64,000 nt of DNA from an archaeon (GCA_030704845.1 JAUYKZ010000009.1:62001-126000), one strand, 5' to 3'. Shown: positions 49,434 through 57,635, counted from the first letter of the stretch. Made by a program: numbers and translations. The notes: a model not told the origin generated them from the letters alone.

Positions 49434-50223
49434 CCATGACCCAACGTAATTGTTGAGGATAACCATATTGTTGTTCAACTTTTGTACCAACTCTGGTTAA
49501 TTCCTTTAACTGAGCATCATTAATATTCTGTGCTTCCCTACGATGTTTTGGAATTTCTTCGTTTTCAATACTACCATCGGAAGAACAAAACATCTTAAAA
49601 TGTTGTCGGCCACTTTCCCATTTAATAACTTCTCTGCTTTTTTTACTGACTAAATATGTTGCGGGAAGAGCTTCCCGATTACCGCCAACCCCTGAAATAC
49701 CCTTAATCGCGATTGTATCTTCCGCATGATCTGTAGACATTGTTCCAGAGATATCTGCATCAACCATCTGCTGGATGATTATGGCCGGAACAGAATCAAA
49801 TGATGAAGCCCAGCAAGCAATGATTGCTGCCATTAAATTGTCAGCTCCTTTAATGTTCAGGTAGGTCGCTCCTTTCGAAGATGAACTTCTCACTGCTACC
49901 CGGCACCCAAAAGTTTCAACGAGTTCCGAAGCTTTCCTTGGATCAGCACTTAGAAGTTCATAATTATCGGTAATTTCTTCGGCAAGATCTTCTGGCATCC
50001 TTGTAGAAACAATCATTTCTTGTTTCAAGGATAAATCTAAAGAAGATAATTTGTCATGAAGTTGGGTATCTTGAAGAAATTTAGCATAAACGTCGGGAGT
50101 TATCACAAACGCTTCTGGAACAGGAAAACTATGTTGTTTTAATTCAGCAAGACGAGCAGCCTTTTTTCCAATTATTGAATGACTTAATTTTTGACATTCT
50201 TTTAACCATACAATTCCTGACAT
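49408..50223 (-). CDS. Stand-alone PEP synthase/PPDK N-terminal domain
   Basis: 271 residues matching only the N-terminal ATP-binding part of phosphoenolpyruvate synthase or pyruvate phosphate dikinase: IIGKKAARLAELKQHSFPVPEAFVITPDVYAKFL, a VAVRSSSSKGATYLNIKGADN stretch, IIIQQMVDADISGTMSTD and the end RWVMAKDQVYFL. The phosphohistidine and PEP-binding domains are absent, so it cannot by itself make PEP. It may be a regulatory or degenerate kinase. ATG at 50223 is preceded by GAGGTG. Confidence 0.8.
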   Translation of the reverse strand: MSGIVWLKECQKLSHSIIGKKAARLAELKQHSFPVPEAFVITPDVYAKFLQDTQLHDKLSSLDLSLKQEMIVSTRMPEDLAEEITDNYELLSADPRKASELVETFGCRVAVRSSSSKGATYLNIKGADNLMAAIIACWASSFDSVPAIIIQQMVDADISGTMSTDHAEDTIAIKGISGVGGNREALPATYLVSKKSREVIKWESGRQHFKMFCSSDGSIENEEIPKHRREAQNINDAQLKELTRVGTKVEQQYGYPQQLRWVMAKDQVYFL

Positions 50224-50332
50224 CACGACACCTCTTTATGAAAGAAGGTGGATGAATTATTTAAAACTTGTTGAAGTAGAAACTCTTAAACAAAAATAAA
50301 ATCATAAAAATATGTTAAACAGTCTTACCTCG

Positions 50333-50452
50333 CCTTGAAAAGCAAGGTTTGAAAAACGCAGTTTTTAAATTACGCATTTTTAGGATGCAAAATAGCTAGA
50401 AAAATGTGCCATCCATTGACTTTAGTCAATGGTTTTCTGGCTATTTTTGCAT
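50333..50452. ncRNA. Hairpin cluster, possible small RNA or terminator
   Basis: Between two minus-strand genes lie a CCTTG/CAAGG hairpin (50333-50347), an AAAAAC/GTTTTT hairpin (50352-50366) and a long stem-loop (50385-50452). In the long one, ATGCAAAATAGC pairs with GCTATTTTTGCAT and CCATTGAC with GTCAATGG, with a 9-base bulge (ATGTGCCAT). It can form on either strand. No expression evidence exists, so the assignment as RNA is tentative. Confidence 0.4.
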
Positions 50453-50466
50453 AAAAGAAGAAAAAC

Positions 50467-50802
50467 TTATTCTTCATCTAATTCTTCGCCAAAATCTTCC
50501 GAATTCTCGAATTCTTGAGAAGGTTCTTCTTCTTTGTGAAGTTCTTCCATGGTCATGGATTCAAACTTCTTGCGAGGCCGTTCAACTCTATCTGGTTTCT
50601 CAAGTTGTTGAACAACTTCAGCGAATCCTACTTTTTGAAGAACTTTTGTAACTCTAATCCGCACATAATCGCCCGTTTGTACATTTGGTACAAATAATAC
50701 AAACCCTTTTACTCTAGCAATACCATCACCTTTCTCACCAACGGTATTTATCCACACATCATACGACTCGCCCGCTTTTACTGGAACTTCTGATTCATTC
50801 AT
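50467..50802 (-). CDS. TRAM-domain RNA-binding protein
   Basis: 111 residues. The TRAM beta-barrel occupies about residues 5-65 (GESYDVWINTVGEKGDGIARVKGFVLFVPNVQTGDYVRIRVTKVLQKVGFAEVV). Archaeal stand-alone TRAM proteins bind RNA and act as RNA chaperones, including in the cold. The C-terminal 45 residues are strongly acidic, unusual for an RNA binder. The gene has its own ribosome site. Confidence 0.9.
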   Translation of the reverse strand: MNESEVPVKAGESYDVWINTVGEKGDGIARVKGFVLFVPNVQTGDYVRIRVTKVLQKVGFAEVVQQLEKPDRVERPRKKFESMTMEELHKEEEPSQEFENSEDFGEELDEE

Positions 50803-50906
50803 TTAAATATCCTCCTTAAGGTTTTTATTGAAAAATAAGCCCTATCTTATAAAAATGTTGCTTTTAAAATGGAAAATTAGAAAAAAAAGAAAAAAGTTAA
50901 AAAAAA

Positions 50907-51881
50907 CTAATTAGCGTCCCTTAGTCCGCCTTCCAGAACTTCGAAGCAAACTTCTCCATCAGCTAAATTTGGAGCATCGATTAATTTTGCAACTCTTGTT
51001 CCTTTCTTACCTTTTCTAAGATATATCCTGAAAGTAGATGCATGGCCCACGATATGTCCACCAATAGAAGTTGTTGGATCACCAAAGAATTGGTCTGGTT
51101 TTGCCATTACTTGATTAGTCACATAAACACATACATTGAATGAACCAGCAATCTTTGATAATTGATGCATATGCCTATTCAATTTCTGCTGACGTTCCGA
51201 AAGTGTACCTCTTCCAATGAACTCTGCACGGAAATGAGAAGTTAAAGAATCGATAACTACCAACTTAACTTTTCTTCCTTGCTCCGTAATTAAACTTTCA
51301 ACTTTCTCAGCAAGTAGCATCTGATGATCTGAATTGTAAGCTCGAGCTACAAGAATTCTTTGTAAAGCTTCTTCTGGATCAAAATCTGCACCGATAGCTA
51401 ATTGTTTAATTCTTTCTGGACGGAAAGTGTTCTCAGTATCAATGTAAACCACTGTAGCTTCTGGATCAGATTTAAGCGTAGTTATAGCTAGGATATGGCC
51501 TATTTGAGTTTTTCCTGAACCAAATTCACCAAAACATTCAGTGATTGCTCCGGTCTCGAATCCACCACCCATTAAGGTATTGAAACTATCACTACCTGTT
51601 GAAAGTTTAGATACATTAAGTCTACGTTGCATAACCTCAATTCCCGATTCAAAGCCCATCTTCATGCTATCTCTTGCGGCATTAATCATTTTACGCGCAA
51701 CCGATTCAGATACCCCTGCTGCTTCGCAAAGTTCACTAATTGTTGCTACGGCAATCGACAAAGGTTCATGAAAACCAGCACTTTCCAATTTTTCAGCTGT
51801 AGCTGCGCCTACTCCCGGCAAATCTTGAATTTTTATTCTAGGTTGTTCCATTTTAACTTCCAGTTGTAATTCTGCATTCAT
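50907..51881 (-). CDS. radA: RadA recombinase
   Basis: Archaeal Rad51/RecA homologue that pairs homologous DNA. 324 residues from ATG 51881 (the track start is 15 codons earlier, but AAGGTGA precedes 51881). HhH region IQDLPGVGAATAEKLESAGF, Walker A FGEFGSGKTQIGH, Walker B VKLVVIDSLTSHFRAE, and the loop 2 VYVTNQVMAKPDQFFGD. The intergenic palindrome 51913-51928 and the gene 51919-52209 lie just upstream, with a likely shared promoter. Confidence 0.97.
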   Translation of the reverse strand: MNAELQLEVKMEQPRIKIQDLPGVGAATAEKLESAGFHEPLSIAVATISELCEAAGVSESVARKMINAARDSMKMGFESGIEVMQRRLNVSKLSTGSDSFNTLMGGGFETGAITECFGEFGSGKTQIGHILAITTLKSDPEATVVYIDTENTFRPERIKQLAIGADFDPEEALQRILVARAYNSDHQMLLAEKVESLITEQGRKVKLVVIDSLTSHFRAEFIGRGTLSERQQKLNRHMHQLSKIAGSFNVCVYVTNQVMAKPDQFFGDPTTSIGGHIVGHASTFRIYLRKGKKGTRVAKLIDAPNLADGEVCFEVLEGGLRDAN

Positions 51882-51912
51882 TTTTTTCACCTTTTTCATC
51901 TTATAAAAATAT

Positions 51913-51928
51913 GGGTGCTTAAGCACCC
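51913..51928 (-). terminator. Palindrome between the PC4-like gene and radA
   Basis: GGGTGCTTAAGCACCC is a perfect 16-bp palindrome that includes the upstream gene's stop codon. Next, on the minus strand, follows ATATTTTTATAAG. This looks like a weak terminator or attenuator and may set the ratio of the two gene products, or block ribosome read-through. The T-rich run could also be a TATA box for radA. Confidence 0.45.
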
Positions 51929-52209
51929 ACGTTAGTCACCACTAAATGTTCATATGCTCGTTGAAGAACAAGTGCAGCCTTTGGCAGATCATTTACTCGC
52001 ATGGAGTTAGTCGATTGCCATTTTCCTTCTTTATCAGTATAACTTCTTTCAATAGAAATTGTCCTATATTCAAGAATGTCTCCACTCTTCTGACCTTTGT
52101 TAAGCCAGACCGTTGCAGAAATAGATCCCGCACGAAACTTTTTCTCTGGGAAATTTTCTTTTTGTTGTGTTTCTTTATTTACTACTACCTTTTCATTTAC
52201 TGTTTTCAT
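51919..52209 (-). CDS. PC4-like, putative ssDNA-binding protein
   Basis: 96 residues. A charged N-terminus is followed by KFRAGSISATVWLNKGQKSGDILEYRTISIERSYTDKEGKWQSTNSMRVNDLPKAALVLQRAYEHLVV. The strand pattern and a C-terminal helix resemble the PC4/p15 ssDNA-binding fold, but this is inference. GAGGT precedes the ATG by 7 bases. Its position just before radA suggests a role in recombination or repair; the promoter carries the motif shared with hef. Confidence 0.65.
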   Translation of the reverse strand: MKTVNEKVVVNKETQQKENFPEKKFRAGSISATVWLNKGQKSGDILEYRTISIERSYTDKEGKWQSTNSMRVNDLPKAALVLQRAYEHLVVTNVGA

Positions 52210-52352
52210 TTTTGTACCTCATTGCTATTCCGGTTTCCCGAAATCACGGGCGGTTTTTCCACACCATGTTCGCATTTTATTTCAACCGTCTCTTTCGAAA
52301 CGTTGAGGAGCAACCACTTTTAATGATTGCAGAACCTTAAGGCTGGGGGTGG
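52210..52352 (-). promoter_or_regulatory. Leader of the PC4-like/radA transcript
   Basis: If transcription starts about 26 bases after TTTAAGAA, near 52331, the leader is about 120 bases. It contains no long ORF on the track, but an in-leader ATG opens a 16-codon ORF (MRTWCGKTARDFGKPE). No strong hairpin is clear. The remaining 52393-52500 holds only the candidate extra motif copy. Confidence 0.35.
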
Positions 52353-52392
52353 TTCTTAAACTCTAGCCGTGGTTGACCAGTGGGTAGTGGGT
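52353..52392 (-). promoter_or_regulatory. Promoter of the PC4-like/radA operon with the shared 25-bp motif
   Basis: On the minus strand the motif ACCCACTACCCACTGGTCAACCACG (52392-52368) contains a tandem ACCCACT repeat. It lies 7 bp before the TATA-like TTTAAGAA (52360-52353). The same motif occurs 8 bp before the hef TATA box at 63079-63040. A possible degenerate further copy (CCAGTGGGGTGG) lies near 52433. Confidence 0.6.
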
Positions 52393-52500
52393 ATAGAATT
52401 TACGAAGGAAATAAGCATAAAAAGAGTCGTGTCCAGTGGGGTGGAAGTGAGAAATTAAAACCCCGGCAAAATTCTGAATAACTATTTCTACAAAAGAAAA

Positions 52501-52510
52501 CTATATAAAG
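52501..52510 (+). promoter_or_regulatory. TATA box of tRNA-Cys
   Basis: CTATATAAAG lies 24-33 bases before the tRNA 5' end at 52534, a typical archaeal promoter distance. Confidence 0.6.
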
Positions 52511-52533
52511 AATCGCCCGTAAAGACGTTTTAA

Positions 52534-52687
52534 GCGCCCGTCGCCAAGCGGCTAAGGCAATCGCCTGCAGATCCGCTAGAATGAGCCTTTTAGGCGATGA
52601 CTAGGAGACAGCGATCATTACGAGGGTTCGAGTAAGTTTCGCAGAAACTGAACGAGAAGCGAAGCTTCGACTATCCCTCCGGGCGCT
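52534..52687 (+). tRNA. tRNA-Cys(GCA) with two predicted introns
   Basis: Acceptor GCGCCCG pairs with CGGGCGC and the discriminator is T, as in tRNA-Cys. The anticodon loop is CTGCAG-A with anticodon GCA. The anticodon stem ATCGC pairs with GCGAT only if 52571-52609 (39 nt) is removed after G37. The T-stem GAGGG/CCCTC gives loop TTCGAAT only if 52632-52672 (41 nt) is removed. The mature tRNA is then 74 nt. No CCA is encoded; TTTTT follows. Intron edges are uncertain by a few bases. Confidence 0.85.
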
Positions 52688-52746
52688 CATTTTTCTATAA
52701 CTTAGTTTCATTAGCCTTAAATCATTATTTACTGAACAACAATTTT

Positions 52747-53268
52747 ATGGATCATTTAACTGAAGAAGAAAAACAAAAAAGAGATCAGGATTGGATTAAA
52801 AAAATAGGCACACTCGAATATAATACCTTCAATCTTTGTAAAAGTTCGGTTGACGGATATGAATCTAGACTAAATGATTATGAACGTTCCATTGAACAAG
52901 AAGAATTGTTCTATTCATGGGTGGGATATGAACATGATCGTCAATCCTTACTTTATGCAAAGATTAACTTGCAAAATCTTCTTGGTTATGATCCATCGTT
53001 CAGAAATCAACCAAAATTAAAAACTCTTGAAGAAGCCTTGCGGGAGGTAGAATTGGAAGAAGCAGAAATTAAAATAGAAACTGAGAATTGCCAAAAATAT
53101 GATCAAAAAGCTCATGATCTTCAAGAGAGATGTTCGTACTTAAGCGAACAAGTATTGGAATTGCAAAAAAGAGTTCTCACGGCAAAAATGAGAAGCGGAG
53201 AAACTTTAACTGAAAGAGAAAGGAAAGCCCTTGAATTTATTTATGATGTAGCAGACGCAAATCATTAA
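52747..53268 (+). CDS. Coiled-coil hypothetical protein
   Basis: 173 residues, mostly helical. The central and C-terminal parts form long coiled coils (ALREVELEEAEIKIETENCQKYDQKAHDLQERC, LSEQVLELQKRVLTAKM). There is no membrane segment. It ends 2 bases before the convergent zinc-ribbon gene. Unrecognised. Confidence 0.55.
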   Translation: MDHLTEEEKQKRDQDWIKKIGTLEYNTFNLCKSSVDGYESRLNDYERSIEQEELFYSWVGYEHDRQSLLYAKINLQNLLGYDPSFRNQPKLKTLEEALREVELEEAEIKIETENCQKYDQKAHDLQERCSYLSEQVLELQKRVLTAKMRSGETLTERERKALEFIYDVADANH

Positions 53269-53270
53269 AT

Positions 53271-53522
53271 TTATATAAGATTGGCAGACTTAAATAGGTC
53301 TGCTTTCTTTACTTTCAATTCTTTACATTGTTCGCTAGCATCATAAGGATGATTATAAAAACCGTGAAGTTCGATTACGGTTCCATCTGCCTTATGTAAT
53401 TTTGTCTGTTTATTACAAGATCTACATCGAAGGACTGCAGTTGATATCTGAGTAAATTGAATCGTCTGAAGAATATTACAACTAGGACAACGAGCAACTG
53501 AATATATCCTCTTTTCAACCAT
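53271..53522 (-). CDS. Zinc-ribbon protein, hypothetical
   Basis: 83 residues. CPSC and CRSC, 22 residues apart, form a typical four-cysteine zinc ribbon (ARCPSCNILQTIQFTQISTAVLRCRSCNKQTKL). The C-terminal part is acidic to neutral (LHGFYNHPYDASEQCKELK). It may be a nucleic-acid-binding regulator or an RNA-associated protein; neither is shown. Confidence 0.65.
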   Translation of the reverse strand: MVEKRIYSVARCPSCNILQTIQFTQISTAVLRCRSCNKQTKLHKADGTVIELHGFYNHPYDASEQCKELKVKKADLFKSANLI

Positions 53523-53604
53523 TTTTTGGAATGAATTGTAAAACTATAAAAAACTATTTAAAACAAGCTGGTATTAGATTACTAATTTAGAATTATTTAG
53601 AATT

Positions 53605-54690
53605 ATGCAGAAAAAAAACATCTCCTCACTTGAATTAGCAGCAATTGTTAACGAACTACAGTTTCTAGTAAAAGGAAAAATATCCCAGATTTATCATCAA
53701 GAAAAGACAGAATTACTTCTGCAACTTCATGCTATCGGTAAAGGCAAACAATATCTGAAAATTGTCCCAGGTAAATTCCTTTCGTTAACTACTGAAAAAG
53801 ATGCCCCACTTAGACCTACCGGTTTTTGTATGTTACTTAGAAAATATCTCAGTAACGCTTTTATTAAGTCAATAACTCAAAAGGATTCTGAAAGAATTTT
53901 AGTTTTTGAATTTGATAAAAAAGAAACATTTTACTTGATTATCGAACTGTTCTCTAAAGGGAATATTGTCCTTACAAATAAAGATTTAATGATCATTGGT
54001 TCCCTTGATCGACAGATTTGGAAAGACCGGATTGTTAGAGCAAAGGAAGAATATGTTTTTCCAACACCTGGAGTTAATTGGAAAGAAATTGGTGAGAAAA
54101 AACTACAAGAGATTTTGCGTACCAGTGATAAAAAAAATCTTGCCGTTGCTTTGGCTACCGAATTAGGACTTGGAGGAGTATATGCTGAAGAAGTTTGTAA
54201 ATTAAATGGTCTTGATAAGTCTATGGAACCTTCTCAGGTTTCCACTAAAGAAATATCTGGTATCCTTAATACTCTTAAAGAATTTTTACAAAAAATAAAA
54301 CAGCCAGCTGGTTATATTTATGAAGATAATATCACTCCGTTTGCTCTTAAAGATCAACAAGAGATAGAAAAAATTGGAATGTATAGTGAAGCTCTAGATA
54401 GAATTAAACCTTTCTTGAGAGAATCACCTTACGAACAAAAAATAAAATCGTTAAACAAAACCATTGCTACTCAAGAAGCTGCCATCAAAGAACAAGAACA
54501 AAAGATCGAAGATAATAGTCAAAAAGGCGAGTTGATTTATGAGAAATATACACCTTTACAGAAACTGTTGGATATCGTAAAGGAGTTGAAGAAAGAAAAT
54601 GGTTGGCAAGAAATCGAGAAAGAATTGAAGAAAGAAAAGAAGATTCAAAGTGTGAATCTTATAAAAAAATCTGTTGTTATTGAGTTATGA
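53605..54690 (+). CDS. NFACT-N domain protein (Rqc2/RqcH-like), lacking NFACT-R
   Basis: 361 residues. The start KKNISSLELAAIVNELQFLVKGKISQIYHQEKTELLLQL, then LRPTGFCMLLRKYLSN and the IIELFSKGNIVLTNKDLMIIGSL segment are the archaeal NFACT-N/fibronectin-binding family. The helical hairpin domain follows, then a coiled coil (ATQEAAIKEQEQKIEDNSQKG). Family proteins usually reach about 650 residues with an NFACT-R RNA-binding domain; here it ends soon after the coiled coil. The in-frame stop is not close to another NFACT fragment. Confidence 0.85.
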   Translation: MQKKNISSLELAAIVNELQFLVKGKISQIYHQEKTELLLQLHAIGKGKQYLKIVPGKFLSLTTEKDAPLRPTGFCMLLRKYLSNAFIKSITQKDSERILVFEFDKKETFYLIIELFSKGNIVLTNKDLMIIGSLDRQIWKDRIVRAKEEYVFPTPGVNWKEIGEKKLQEILRTSDKKNLAVALATELGLGGVYAEEVCKLNGLDKSMEPSQVSTKEISGILNTLKEFLQKIKQPAGYIYEDNITPFALKDQQEIEKIGMYSEALDRIKPFLRESPYEQKIKSLNKTIATQEAAIKEQEQKIEDNSQKGELIYEKYTPLQKLLDIVKELKKENGWQEIEKELKKEKKIQSVNLIKKSVVIEL

Positions 54691-54788
54691 GTTCAATTTA
54701 TTTTAGCTCTCGATGTACTCTTAAGTAAGTTTAAGATTGCAGAAGCATTTTGCAGAAATCTTAAAAAGCTGAATTTCTTGTTGAGAAT

Positions 54789-55475
54789 ATGGCTAGAATT
54801 ACATTTAAAAATCCGATTATAACAGCTCCAGATATTATCTACACCGTTAGACATGGACAATCAATTGGCAATGCCCGCGGAATGGATGATGAATCACTAA
54901 CAAATCTTCCAAATCACCAATTTCCATTGACAGAACTGGGTCATGCTCAAATTGCTCTTTCAGCTAAGTTCATTTATGATGAGAGAATTATAAAAACAGA
55001 TACCGGCCTTTATACTTCAAACTTTTTAAGAGCGCAAAAATCAATGGAAGGTATTCTCCGGAATTATGACGGCTGTTTTGAAGTAACCGTTGATCCCCGG
55101 TTAGATGAATGGTGGAAGGGAATCTTCCACTCTTTACCCAGAGAAGATATTTCTAGGCATTATCCAATCGAAGAAAAGATATCTAAACGTGAAGGCTGGC
55201 ATCATTATAGACCATTGCAAGGTCAAGCTGGTAAAGATGTTGAGATTAATCTAATCTCGTTTCTCAATGATATTCCCGAGAAGGAGATAGTAATTACTGG
55301 TCATGGTAAAAGTTTTGCTTTCCTTTGTAGGCTGTTAACCAATCAACCGACCGACATTAATTGCGAATATGAATATCCAAAGAATGGAGAAATTTGGAAG
55401 TTTACAAGAAAAGAAGATCAATATTACCATTTTAAATCTCTTTTTACCCCTAACTTCAAAAAGATTAAATCTTAA
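54789..55475 (+). CDS. Histidine phosphatase family protein
   Basis: 228 residues of the phosphoglycerate mutase-like superfamily. TVRHGQSIGNA carries the RHG phosphohistidine, LTELGHAQIALSAKF continues, SNFLRAQKSMEGIL has the second arginine, and VITGHGKSFAFLCRLL has the second catalytic histidine. WWKGIFHSLPRED fits the substrate loop. Substrate unknown. About 100 bases upstream contain only a weak hairpin with TTTAAGATT and AATCTTAAA arms. Confidence 0.85.
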   Translation: MARITFKNPIITAPDIIYTVRHGQSIGNARGMDDESLTNLPNHQFPLTELGHAQIALSAKFIYDERIIKTDTGLYTSNFLRAQKSMEGILRNYDGCFEVTVDPRLDEWWKGIFHSLPREDISRHYPIEEKISKREGWHHYRPLQGQAGKDVEINLISFLNDIPEKEIVITGHGKSFAFLCRLLTNQPTDINCEYEYPKNGEIWKFTRKEDQYYHFKSLFTPNFKKIKS

Positions 55476-55538
55476 AAATTAAGTGAAACATCTAAATAAA
55501 CGTATCTCAATCATGGACCAAATCTTACAAGAACTAAA

Positions 55539-56264
55539 ATGATTAAACAATCCTTTGTATTCCTAGAAAAAATTAGTCGTGGTAAAGAAAAATCTATCTG
55601 GAATCAAGGAATAACTGATTGGCATGGTTTTCTAAAAACTAAATCTATCAAAGGCATTTCGAAAGAAAAAAAACTATTTTATGACCGAAAGATAAAGGAA
55701 GCTCAAGAATCCTTAGAAAAGGATAACCCCAACTATTTTATTGGTAAACTTCCCCAGAAAGAGATGTGGCGGTTATATTCTCATTTCAAAGACAGTTCTT
55801 GTTTCTTGGATATTGAAACTGATTCATATGGAAAAATAGTTGTGGTAGGAATTTCCGATTACTATTCTACTAATCATTTCGTGAAAGGAGCTAATCTAGA
55901 TACTAATTTAATCGAAAAAGAATTAAGTAAACACAAGTTAATTATCACTTTCAATGGTTCATCCTTTGATCTGCCAAAATTAAAACTGTTTGGGGTTAAG
56001 ATGAATTATGCCCATATTGATCTTAAACCATTATGTGTTAACTTAGGATTAATTGGAGGACTTAAAGAAGTTGAAAAAGTTCTACAATTGAAAAGACCGG
56101 AACATCTTTATGGAAATCCAGTAGATGCTTGGAAAGCTTTTCATGCTTCCGGTGATCGGGAATATTTAGAATTATTGCTTGATTATAATAGGGAAGATGT
56201 CGAAAATCTTAATGGCGTTATGAATGTTGTTTACGAGAGATTGAAAAAAGTATATAAAGAATGA
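55539..56264 (+). CDS. RNase H-fold exonuclease (YprB-like)
   Basis: 241 residues. The first part is basic and helical. The DnaQ/YprB fold shows FLDIETDSYGKIVVVGISD (DxE), IITFNGSSFDLPKLKLFG, AHIDLKPLC and a C-terminal YNREDVENL. This is the YprB ribonuclease-H-like family (PF13482). It would be a 3'-5' exonuclease acting on RNA or DNA. It is followed 16 bases later by TrpRS. Confidence 0.85.
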   Translation: MIKQSFVFLEKISRGKEKSIWNQGITDWHGFLKTKSIKGISKEKKLFYDRKIKEAQESLEKDNPNYFIGKLPQKEMWRLYSHFKDSSCFLDIETDSYGKIVVVGISDYYSTNHFVKGANLDTNLIEKELSKHKLIITFNGSSFDLPKLKLFGVKMNYAHIDLKPLCVNLGLIGGLKEVEKVLQLKRPEHLYGNPVDAWKAFHASGDREYLELLLDYNREDVENLNGVMNVVYERLKKVYKE

Positions 56265-56280
56265 ACGCTACCACACTATA

Positions 56281-57402
56281 ATGTCTCAAAAAGTTACCCC
56301 CTGGGAAGTTAAAGGAAATGTTGATTATGATCGGCTAATCAAGGAGTTTGGAGTTTCTAAGATAGATAAGAAAATTCTGACACGAATACAAAAACATAGT
56401 AAAACTCTTCATCCATTTTTACGTAGGGGAATATTTTTTGCACATAGAGACCTAACGTTTATCCTAGATGAATTCGAGAAAGGTAATAAATTCTTTTTAT
56501 ACACCGGGAGATCTCCTTCTGGTAATGTTCATATTGGCCACATGATCCCTTGGATCTTTACTAAGTGGTTGCAAGATGTATTTAATGTGGAGCTATATTT
56601 CCAGTTTCCAGATGAAGAAAAATACCTCTTCAAGAATAATTTGTCGTGGGAAGACAGTCAGAAATATCTTCATGAAAACATGCTAGATGTTATTGCCGTT
56701 GGATTTGATCCAAAGAAAACCCATTTTATCATTGATACAAAACATGCTAATCTTTTATATCCTGAAGCTGTTAAAGTTGCTAAGAAAATTACTTTTTCGA
56801 CAATTAAAGCGGCATTCGGGTTAAAAGAAGATAGTAACATTGGGCAAATTTTTTATACGGCTATGCAAGCTGTTCCGGCATTTCTACCTTCAGTTTTGAA
56901 GAAGAAAGAAATCCCTTGTTTGATACCGCATGCAATTGATCAAGATGGACATTTTAGAGTTTCCAGAGATGTTCTTCCAAAACTTGGCCATTACAAGCCA
57001 GCTTCTATCCAATGCAGATTTCTTCCCGGATTAGGTGGAATGCATGCGGATGGAAAGATGTCTGCTTCAGAAGAAAATACCGCTATTTACATGATTGATG
57101 ATCCAGCTACTGTAAAAAAGAAAATTAACAAATATGCTTTCTCAGGAGGACAAGCAACCGTGGAAGAACATCGTAAGAAAGGTGGAAATCCAGAGGTTGA
57201 TGTTGCTTACCAATGGTTAATGTTCTTTGAAAAGGATGATAAAAGATTAGAAAAGATTTACCAGGATTATAAGTCCGGAAAACTTTTAAGTGGAGAACTT
57301 AAAGCAATTTTAATTGAAAAATTAAACGTATTCCTAGCTGAACATCAGAAAAAGAGAGAGAAAGCAAAAAAACAAATCGATTCATTTATCTTAAAAGCAT
57401 GA
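56281..57402 (+). CDS. trpS: Tryptophanyl-tRNA synthetase
   Basis: 373-residue class I synthetase. The HIGH motif appears as HIGH in GRSPSGNVHIGHMIPWIFT, and the KMSKS motif as KMSAS in LGGMHADGKMSASEEN. LIPHAIDQDGHFRVSRDV and the archaeal/eukaryotic N-terminus (VTPWEVKGNVDYDRLIKEFG) confirm it. The following gene overlaps by ATGA. Confidence 0.96.
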   Translation: MSQKVTPWEVKGNVDYDRLIKEFGVSKIDKKILTRIQKHSKTLHPFLRRGIFFAHRDLTFILDEFEKGNKFFLYTGRSPSGNVHIGHMIPWIFTKWLQDVFNVELYFQFPDEEKYLFKNNLSWEDSQKYLHENMLDVIAVGFDPKKTHFIIDTKHANLLYPEAVKVAKKITFSTIKAAFGLKEDSNIGQIFYTAMQAVPAFLPSVLKKKEIPCLIPHAIDQDGHFRVSRDVLPKLGHYKPASIQCRFLPGLGGMHADGKMSASEENTAIYMIDDPATVKKKINKYAFSGGQATVEEHRKKGGNPEVDVAYQWLMFFEKDDKRLEKIYQDYKSGKLLSGELKAILIEKLNVFLAEHQKKREKAKKQIDSFILKA

Positions 57403-57608
57403 AATATTATTCTTATTATGTTGGAGAAATAGCAAGTTGCATTGGAGCTACCGTAAGTGGACTTATTTGTTTTGATGGTTTCATTCATAAAAATTATGAA
57501 CAAGTTGGATACGGCATTCTTACAGGAATAGTTTTTTATGGATTAAATAAAGCATTTTCCTCAGAACGTAATCGGTTGACTGGTCTTGAGAAGAAGATTG
57601 ATTCTTGA
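57399..57608 (+). CDS. Small membrane protein coupled to trpS
   Basis: 69 residues with two hydrophobic segments (VGEIASCIGATVSGLICF and QVGYGILTGIVFYGLNKAF) and a charged tail. Its ATG overlaps the trpS stop. Function unknown; the coupling is real but may be incidental. Confidence 0.6.
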   Translation: MKYYSYYVGEIASCIGATVSGLICFDGFIHKNYEQVGYGILTGIVFYGLNKAFSSERNRLTGLEKKIDS

Positions 57609-57635
57609 TTAATTTAGATTTATATTTTAAAGAGA

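Noticed and set aside
52206-52533. SRP RNA or another large structured RNA
   Set aside because: The GGAAG...AGCAGCC-type core of SRP RNA is missing; the region is better explained as leader and promoter of the PC4-like/radA operon.
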